Positions 9,462 through 15,122 of a DNA stretch of 15,122 nucleotides are shown here, piece by piece. Numbering within the stretch: the stretch's first letter is position 1; every line of letters begins with the position of its first letter. A model generated the notes under the pieces. The model saw nothing but the letters and a program-made list of their open reading frames with translations, had not been told where the DNA came from and searched no databases. The position numbers and the translations under genes are program-made. The stretch comes from Neolecta irregularis DAH-3 (taxonomy: Eukaryota; Ascomycota; Neolectomycetes; Neolectales; Neolectaceae), in contig LXFE01000597.1 in assembly GCA_001929475.1 (NCBI GenBank), positions 1 through 15,122 on the forward strand. Direction: 5' to 3'.

Positions 9462-9785
9462 CTATATGAAGTGCAATCCAGAGCTCAAGGGCTCCCCAGT
9501 TTCATCATGCTCACCTCCCGGATAAATATAACCAATAAGTTTTGAATATCTATTATTCTGATAAAAACAAAACAAGCCTAAGGCCTTACAAGAAGACATC
9601 ATCACCTGTAATTCTTTGGATGAAATCTGTTCCGCTCCTCCGCTGATTAAAATTAAAGCCACCACGCTGAACAAATCGTGCCTTCTCGTTCTCTCTCCAA
9701 GGGTGCTTCTCGGAAATCTTGGAGAAAGCACTTTCACCACACATCACCGTTGAAAGTGTATATTCTAAGGAGTTAGCATCCCTCA
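9462..9785 (-). CDS. Doubtful small coding region
   Basis: An ATG at about 9785 opens MRDANSLEYTLSTVMCGESAF and runs 66 codons to 9586. A second frame running to a TAG at 9462 ends in FCFYQNNRYSKLIGYIYPGG. A 28-nt GT-AG segment (GTGGTGG...CGGAG) would join the two into about 98 residues. No signal peptide is visible at the start of the combined model. The second frame contains a hydrophobic run (LFSVVALILISGG) that would be lost by splicing. I considered a small secreted RNase-like effector because of the YxxxxxMCG start, but the match is too weak to call. Confidence 0.15.
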
Positions 9786-9851
9786 TCTATCTTGACTGCA
9801 TGCCATGATTTTTCCAGCTATCAAGAGATTCATTGCAATTTTCAATATCTT

Positions 9852-11012
9852 CTAGAAATATGAGTTCCATGAAGTAGACTTGTGAATACCATGATCTGAT
9901 GTAATACTGCGAGTATATATTTCAGTAGATCTGGATACTGGAGCTTCATTCAAGGGAGTTGGAAGATATATTGATGGATTTTCATCTTCATCATCTTGTG
10001 CTTGAATAAGTTGTGGTAGGTGAGGTTCATGCTCTTGTAAGTATTCCTGAAGGCTATAAGGACTATATTCCTGTGTTTGAGCAGATGGTACAGCAATTTG
10101 ATAATCTTCATGACTATATCTAAACTTAGGTCTTCTAGCCATTTGATAATTGGCATCAGTTGTAGCTAAATATTGATTTCTGCTATATGTACTGCAGACA
10201 CCAGATGGTGAGGCTATGCATAATTCACCTGCCTTGATAGTTGGCGTATTATTAACATTCCAATTAGCAAAGCCTTGTTCAGACCTCCTCTCCTTAACCG
10301 CTGGAGAGAATATAGATGATTCACCCGTGTGAATTTGAGGTAGTGAGTCTAGTGTTCCTCTTCCTTGTTGACATGGGCTACTTTGTATATATTCAGCCCA
10401 ACTTTTTCTTGGATAATCTATTTCCTCTCTTTGGCAATTCTTGTGATTAAGAGCTTCAAGAAGAGCATAACTCATTACACTGTTTGGAGAGATAGTATTC
10501 CATTTATTCCATTCTTCAATTCCTCTTCTCCAGTGGGTTTCAAGATGTGGTCTAGAAGGCTCTTGCCCAGGAGAAAATAGTAAATGAGATATCTTAGGCA
10601 TTTTTTTGAAATGAAGTTTTGTAAGTAGCTTGCACCAGAAGCCATGTTTCTTCTTGGGAGTTTCAGACGTTGCTCCATCAGACAAGTATTCATGAGCTCT
10701 AGAAGAAGTTTGAATTTGAATATCTTTGGAGAGAGTATTTGCTCTCTTGGTAGGACTGAATGATGGAAATGACAAGTGAAAAGGACTCTTGGTTTTGGTT
10801 TGGGCTTGACTAACAGCAATGTTAAATGAGTTATGTTGGAATAGCTTTGCTGGAGAGGGTTTCAACTGAGGTACAGGCGAGAGACAAAGCTTAGCTGACC
10901 TCACAGTAGTGTTTCTTCTGTCCATTTGAGAATTCTTTGAGATGGCTGCAGGTCCTCCGTTCATTGCAATTTGAGCAGCTTGTAATGACATTACATTTTG
11001 TGATTCAAGCAT
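9852..11012 (-). CDS. Unrecognised Ser/Pro-rich, probably disordered protein
   Basis: A clean 386-residue single-exon frame with an ATG start and TAG stop; I know no family for it. It is low in hydrophobic segments and rich in Ser, Gln, Asn and Thr, so most of it is probably disordered. Minimal SP or TP sites recur (CLSPVPQ, KPSPAK, SFSPTKR, LLFSPGQE, IFSPAV, IASPSG, NTPTIK). These fit proline-directed kinase sites. A basic patch (ETPKKKHGFWCKLLTKLHFKK, about residues 117-137) could be a nuclear signal or membrane-contacting helix. GESSIFSPAV and GELCIASPSG look like two degenerate copies of one unit. Its third codon positions look more AT-rich than in the neighbouring UNG1 gene. It could be lineage-specific. 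Function unknown. Confidence 0.7.
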   Translation of the reverse strand: MLESQNVMSLQAAQIAMNGGPAAISKNSQMDRRNTTVRSAKLCLSPVPQLKPSPAKLFQHNSFNIAVSQAQTKTKSPFHLSFPSFSPTKRANTLSKDIQIQTSSRAHEYLSDGATSETPKKKHGFWCKLLTKLHFKKMPKISHLLFSPGQEPSRPHLETHWRRGIEEWNKWNTISPNSVMSYALLEALNHKNCQREEIDYPRKSWAEYIQSSPCQQGRGTLDSLPQIHTGESSIFSPAVKERRSEQGFANWNVNNTPTIKAGELCIASPSGVCSTYSRNQYLATTDANYQMARRPKFRYSHEDYQIAVPSAQTQEYSPYSLQEYLQEHEPHLPQLIQAQDDEDENPSIYLPTPLNEAPVSRSTEIYTRSITSDHGIHKSTSWNSYF

Positions 11013-11252
11013 TTATATCCGGATTGCCGTCAGAAATCACTCTTGAATGTAGCTCTGCCCTTGACAGTGAAAATAACAGGGGTATAAGTATAGAAGAGAG
11101 AAGAACAGGATAGTGGGATTATGGAAACCAAAAACTGTGGAGTATGAGAATGGGGAAGAAATGAATGCAACGAAATGTAGGAGCACTCAAGCACCCTTGC
11201 CAAAATTTTATTTTTGTTAATATTACTAGCATTTACCAAGAGGCTCTAAATT

Positions 11253-12513
11253 TTACTCGGGAAATTCCTTCAAGATAATTTGATCTGCCCTGGCTTGTAT
11301 GCTCGTTGCGTCAACTTTTGTTTCTTTGCTCGATTTGTTTTCATATATATTGTTGGTAGCAGTGGCAACGACAATTTCGTCGAGAACTTTCTCCCGCACA
11401 ACCAAAGAGTTCCAATTGACCTCTCCATCCTTCCCATATCGTCCCCTCAACCATTCATTTGCTTTTTTGAAGTGACCACATTGAATAAAAGGGATCTTTG
11501 CACTAGCTTGAGCAAGCGGACTCGGATGGCATCCTTTCAGGATGCAATGCTTCTGCGCCTACGTATATCAGCCGAGAAAATAGCACAACCCAACATTTAC
11601 TGTGGTCACTCGTCCCTCAGCATTCTTACCCCATGCAAGAAAGACTACACCGGGACGCGTCTTCTCTACAGTCTTTATTACAGCTGCAGTAAATGTTTCC
11701 CATCCTTTCTTCTGATGCGAATTCGCTTGATTTGCTCGTACGGTGAGGGCCGAGTTCAATAACAAAACTCCTTGTCTTGCCCATGAAGTCAAAAGACTTT
11801 TTCTCGTAAGCACAAGGTTTTACAGATGTAGTAACAAACCCATTCTTAGGTGATACAAAGTCCGGGTAATCGTGTACGAGACATTTATATATATTATGAA
11901 GGGATGGAGGAATAGCGGTTGGCGGACGAACCGAGAAAGATAAGCCATGTGCTTGATTCGGCTGATGGTAAGGGTCTTGGCCGAGAATTACGACTTTGAC
12001 ATTCTGAAGAGGTGTATGTCGCGACCAAGAGTAGATATCCGCATCTTGTGATTAAAGGATATGCGGGAGGGTATTGGAGTATACCCTGTGGATAAACAGT
12101 GTTCTTTGACTGTTTTTCCGAAGAGAGAAATCTTTTCAGCTACAACGGGATCAACCGGGCGTTTCAGAAACCTATACTTGTAGGAAATAATCTTTCGTCA
12201 GGTCTCCATGCAGCTCAGCTAACCACGACTCGTGCAGCGTATCTATCTCCAATCTATTGTGCTAATTAACAACCGTGGCCTCCTGGAAACCATACTTCAA
12301 TAACACTTTCTGATCTTCGGTTAGTCCTTGAACCCATTCATGTTTATTCCATCGGGAAGCTTTTGTGCTTTTCGTGGCTGCCGGAGAAGAGGAACCACTC
12401 TTAAAAAATCCAGATAAATTACCCTGCTTGAGTTTCTTTGATGGATCTGAGATTTGTGTATTTTCGATGGGTGACCCCTTACGCTTCTTCATTATAGGAA
12501 AAGTAGACATCAT
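11253..12513 (-). CDS. UNG1: Uracil-DNA glycosylase (UNG family 1)
   Basis: Removes uracil from DNA in base-excision repair, in nucleus and mitochondria. Exons 12513-12296, 12253-12178, 12139-12085, 12044-11840, 11796-11601 and 11558-11253; introns 42, 38, 40, 43 and 42 nt. The product is 351 residues. The N-terminus has basic clusters KKRK (9-12) and KKLK (26-29), then QGNLSGFF (30-37), a canonical PCNA-interacting box (QxxLxxFF). The catalytic domain starts at LEIDTL (74-79). It has [11 protein letters not shown] (119-129), the water-activating motif GQDPYH (138-143, Asp140), [20 protein letters not shown] and HPSPL (261-265). After HPSPL it reads [15 protein letters not shown], not the usual short SxxRGFFxCGHF loop. 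The frame is open further upstream to 12654 but without an ATG, so the mitochondrial form is unresolved. The C-terminal tail beyond EVNW is unusually long. Confidence 0.95.
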
Positions 12514-12990
12514 CAATCTCGAAAACAGTAAATGTACAAGCAGATGGTGCAGTAGGTCGTGGAATGATGCTAAACGCGTAAGAACGTTGGAGGAATTAGG
12601 AGTTGGAATTGGCTTTGTAAGGACACCTGAAATGTCGCGTCCTGCTCGCGTCAAGTCGCTGGCGTGTTTCGTCGATAGTGCAGGCTATCTCATCTGAAAG
12701 CTGATAAACAATTATTCTTGATCTACCATACAAAGGCAATTATATCTAAACTAGATGCCTGTGAATGAAGGCTCCAACATTTCGAAAACTCTCTCCGTTG
12801 TGAATAGGTTCTCAAGGACGAGATTTGCTGCAAATCATATACGACTAGAATGAATATTTAGCACGTAATGGGACCAGAGCATAGGCTCTAACAGATGTGG
12901 CTCGGTGTGTGTAAAAAATAGTCAAAGACGGTAGAAAGACAGCAGAGCTATACATACATCCAGCAAATCAAAGAAGCCCCAATTCTGTTT
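12514..12990. other. Intergenic between UNG1 and ALG13
   Basis: Nothing recognisable. It carries the 3' end of ALG13 and the UNG1 promoter. The sense frame of UNG1 continues upstream to 12654 as an amphipathic leucine-, histidine- and arginine-containing stretch (RLASFHDLLHHLLVHLL) without ATG; this could encode a mitochondrial presequence only with a non-ATG start or an unseen exon. Confidence 0.4.
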
Positions 12991-13557
12991 CTACACACGT
13001 GCGAAATTTCTCTCCATGTGGTTGGGGGAATCTTTCCAGCTTTTCGATACTAATTCTTCTGATCGAATCCGAGAGAGTGCTATAGTGTCAGATTTAGGAC
13101 TACATACCCACCAACTTCGGGGTAGCTTTGAGAAGATAATGGTTTTCAGAAAGTCTATCTGCAAGTTCCATTTGATGATTGTCCATCAGGTTTTGGTTTG
13201 CAACGACAATCAGTTTCTTGCCCAATCTTAGCGCTTCCAATATGGACCCGGAACCTGACATTAAAAAAGGCAAACCCATAGTCAACCTGCATGAGATATA
13301 ACAAGGTCCGCGTTCTTCATCTCCTCATCCAGCGATGATGAATAGCTGAACCCAGAAATTTGAATGTCTTTTGACGCAGTTTCCCTCTGAGCAAAGACTC
13401 TTTCTCCACTGCCGAACTGAATTCTCAGACTTCTATAGCCGGCAGAAGAGAGGTTATTTAAAACATCGCACTGTAATATGGCTTCGATCAGATCATTAAA
13501 TGAAGTTGAACCGACAGTAACAAAAACTTCTGTTGATGTCGGGTTGTTCTTACTCAT
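12991..13557 (-). CDS. ALG13: UDP-GlcNAc transferase catalytic subunit ALG13
   Basis: Alg13 is the cytosolic catalytic half of the Alg13-Alg14 enzyme that adds the second GlcNAc to dolichyl-PP-GlcNAc at the ER. Exons 13557-13287, 13254-13108 and 13079-12991 give 168 residues. The N-terminus has VFVTVGSTSFNDLIEAI (11-27). Exons 1 and 2 join to give DLVISHAGSGSILEALRLGKKLIVV and then LMDNHQMELA, the core Alg13 signatures. The first intron is 32 nt (GTTGAC...GTCAG) and the junction is secure. The second is only 28 nt (GTATGT...CTATAG with a CTGAC branch word) and is less certain; without it the protein ends four residues later at 13100. The predicted C-terminus stops at RNFARV; two bases out of phase, the sequence continues as VETELGLL. 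The start codons of ALG13 and MTG1 are 75 bp apart. Confidence 0.9.
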
Positions 13558-13632
13558 CGAAAACCCAAGCAACCCGAGCTTTCCCAACACCAACCACCCT
13601 CCCGAAAGTTTCCTTTCCTGAACCACTAACCT
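13558..13632. promoter_or_regulatory. 75-bp shared divergent promoter of ALG13 and MTG1
   Basis: The only DNA between the two divergent start codons. It is comparatively C/A-rich on the plus strand (ACCAACCACC, AACCACTAACC), without a TATA box. Both 5' leaders must either be extremely short or overlap the opposite gene. Regulation from one site is inferred from geometry only. Confidence 0.55.
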
Positions 13633-14786
13633 ATGCCAACCTTTGTGCCAAGAACAAGGTTTCCACATGTCACTCTCCAATCATGGTTTCCAGGACATAT
13701 GCTTGTTGGATTCCGGAAAATGAAGGCTTTGTTGTCAGATATCGATCTTATCATAGAAGCCCGTGATGCTCGATTACCAATATCTTCTAGAAATCCTATC
13801 TTTGAGAAAGAGTTCGGTAACAAAGAACGGATAGTGGTCTATAATAAAAGGGATCTTGCTGGAACATTTTCTGAAGATGTACCACCTGATCTTTTGAAAC
13901 CAAATTGAATAGAGAGGGTGAGGATGCTCAGTCCTGAGGTCGAAGTTATTTTCAACAATACCTTTGATAGAAAGTCATTGGGATATTTCCTTGGGACGCT
14001 CAAGAGTACGTGAGAATTCGTAAATACTGAGCTAAATTATCAGAGAGGGCTCTGCAGATGAGTAGTATGAAAGTTCTTATTGTGGGTATGCCGAATGTCG
14101 GCAAGTCTTCCATTATAAATGCCTTGAGGTCAAGCGGTTTGCAAAGAGGTAGAATCTATCCCCATAAATCTTGTTCTAATAATTAGGCAAAGCAGTAGCT
14201 ACAGGAAGACAAGCAGGTATTACGAGGAAAGTCACTGGTATCATAAAAGTTTCAGAGAGACCAGATGTAAGCATTGTTGATACCCCTGGCATGTGCAACC
14301 GATCAGGATAATGCTGACCGATATATAGGCGTATTCATTCCCTTCGTTCCCAACCCGGAGACTATGCTTAAATTTGCTCTTACTGGGTGCATCAAAGATT
14401 CATTATACGACTACCATACCATTGCTGATTATCTTCTTTACCATCTCAATCTTTACGACCCTTCAATTTACATGTCTCTTTGTAGAATGAACGAACCTAC
14501 AAATGAAATAGAGACGGTCTTGCACGAAGTCGCCCTACGAACCGGGAAATTAAACAAAGGAGGGATGGCTAACAGCGACGCAGCTGCGGAATATCTTGTA
14601 CATCGTTATCGAGTGGGTGATATGGGGAAATTTGTGTTAGACGAGATTGATGAGAAGAGTGTTTCTGAACGGTTAAAGCTCGAACGGGAAGCCAAGAGCC
14701 GTAGCATGTTGCGGAAGGAAGCGAGTGCTGAACGGGATAAGAAGAGGGAAGGGAAACGATTGAGAAAGCTAGATGATGTGACATGA
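13633..14786 (+). CDS. MTG1: Mitochondrial ribosome-assembly GTPase MTG1
   Basis: A circularly permuted GTPase of the YlqF/RbgA group that acts in assembly of the mitochondrial large ribosomal subunit. Exons 13633-13878, 13915-14005, 14044-14148, 14187-14288 and 14329-14786; introns 36, 38, 38 and 40 nt; 333 residues. The start FVPRTRFP matches fungal Mtg1. G motifs come in permuted order: G4 NKRD (71-74), G1 GMPNVGKSS (127-135), G2 GITR (158-161) and G3 DTPG (179-182). WFPGHM (18-23) is the family signature before G4. The reading frame has a TGA at 13906-13908, which is removed by a proposed in-frame 36-nt GT-AG intron. The last intron must be GC-AG to join DTPG to VFIPFVPNPET. The C-terminus is a charged, coiled-coil-like tail rich in Lys, Arg and Glu. 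Confidence 0.9.
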
Positions 14787-15010
14787 CTGAATGAAGATGG
14801 AACCCTCAAGTCTTGTACTTCTTGTAATTCTACAATGCCGATGTGTTTGAGCAAGCAATAAAGTTAAAGATGCCTTTTATATGATACTACCTCTCCATAT
14901 ATGATAGAACTCCTTAATACAGTGATTATAGATTCGGGAGAATGCCCCGTCGGGGTGTCGTCCCATGGAGAGACACAAAACACTTGTTGTCAAATAAACT
15001 CTCGGTTGCT
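14787..15010. other. 3' flank of MTG1
   Basis: No gene seen. A short GC-rich hairpin word (CCCCGTCGGGG, near 14945) stands out in AT-rich DNA but is too short to name. Confidence 0.4.
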
Positions 15011-15122
15011 ATCAGACTTGCTAACAAGTAAGCAAGTCCAATTCTGGACTTTGGAGTTGCTTGCTTGCATATTTCAGGCCTTTGGACTTGCTTGCTTGGA
15101 CTTGCTTGCTATTTTACTTGCA
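15011..15122. repeat. CAAG-rich palindromic repeat, right copy
   Basis: Same family as 1-98. It contains CAAGTAAGCAAGTCCAA at 15025-15041 and, reversed, runs of GGACTTGCTTGC at 15084-15110, so it is again a foldback. It shares 14-nt and 12-nt words with the left copy in inverted orientation. The window end truncates it, so the full element length is unknown. Confidence 0.7.

Noticed and set aside
9462-9785. RNase-like secreted effector
   Set aside because: Only a vague resemblance (YxxxxxMCG, a C-terminal YPGG stretch), no signal peptide in a coherent model, and an arbitrary 28-nt intron required.
11280-11762. 160-codon plus-strand frame
   Set aside because: Antisense shadow of UNG1 exons 5 and 6 with no protein motif; the minus strand carries HPSPL and CGHF.
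12085-12180. UNG1 reading with FLKRP in a second frame, suggesting a frameshifted pseudogene
   Set aside because: A 38-nt GT-AG intron (12140-12177) instead gives [11 protein letters not shown] in phase with the next exon; FLKRP lies inside the intron by chance.
13558-13680. N-terminal extension of ALG13 beyond its ATG
   Set aside because: It has no homology, overlaps MTG1 exon 1, and the family normally starts a few residues before VFVTVG.
1-15122. tRNA or rRNA genes
   Set aside because: I looked for tRNA B-box words such as GGTTCRANNCC on both strands and found none in a cloverleaf context.

Overview
This window looks like gene-dense nuclear DNA from a filamentous ascomycete fungus. The evidence is the protein set (ascomycete-style Alg5, Alg13, Trm13, Ung and Mtg1 homologues), spliceosomal GT-AG introns, the lack of operon-like or ribosome-binding features, and AT-rich intergenic DNA. 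I cannot fix the class or species. Introns inferred by restoring conserved protein motifs are very short, 28 to 47 nt.

Layout, left to right. A CAAG-rich palindromic repeat opens the window (1-98). An F-box/cysteine-rich protein (868-1869, +) converges on ALG5, dolichyl-phosphate glucosyltransferase (2026-3007, -, 2 exons). About 1.5 kb with little convincing coding follows; it contains a nested inverted repeat (3558-3788). Next come a small SUZ-domain protein (4544-4983, +, 2 exons) and the tRNA 2'-O-methyltransferase TRM13 (5387-6613, +, 3 exons). TRM13 converges on a protein with two GRF-like zinc modules and an IAP-type RING (6808-7934, -, 2 exons).

The middle part (about 8 to 11 kb) is the least understood. 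It holds a possible seven-exon gene of unknown function (8521-9344, +), a doubtful small reading frame (9462-9785, -) and a clear but unrecognised 386-residue protein rich in Ser-Pro sites (9852-11012, -).

The right part is housekeeping. UNG1 uracil-DNA glycosylase (11253-12513, -, 6 exons) has an N-terminal PCNA-binding box. ALG13 (12991-13557, -, 3 exons) is divergent from the mitochondrial GTPase MTG1 (13633-14786, +, 5 exons, one GC-AG intron), with only 75 bp between their start codons. A second copy of the terminal repeat ends the window (15011-15122).

The genes do not form one pathway. ALG5 and ALG13 both serve dolichol-linked oligosaccharide synthesis at the ER, TRM13 modifies tRNA, MTG1 serves mitochondrial ribosome assembly, and UNG1 does base-excision repair. 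I found no RNA gene, CRISPR array or intact transposase. The main candidates for novelty are the intron size class, the nested inverted repeat, the unassigned 8.5-11 kb block and the unusual DNA-binding loop of Ung1.
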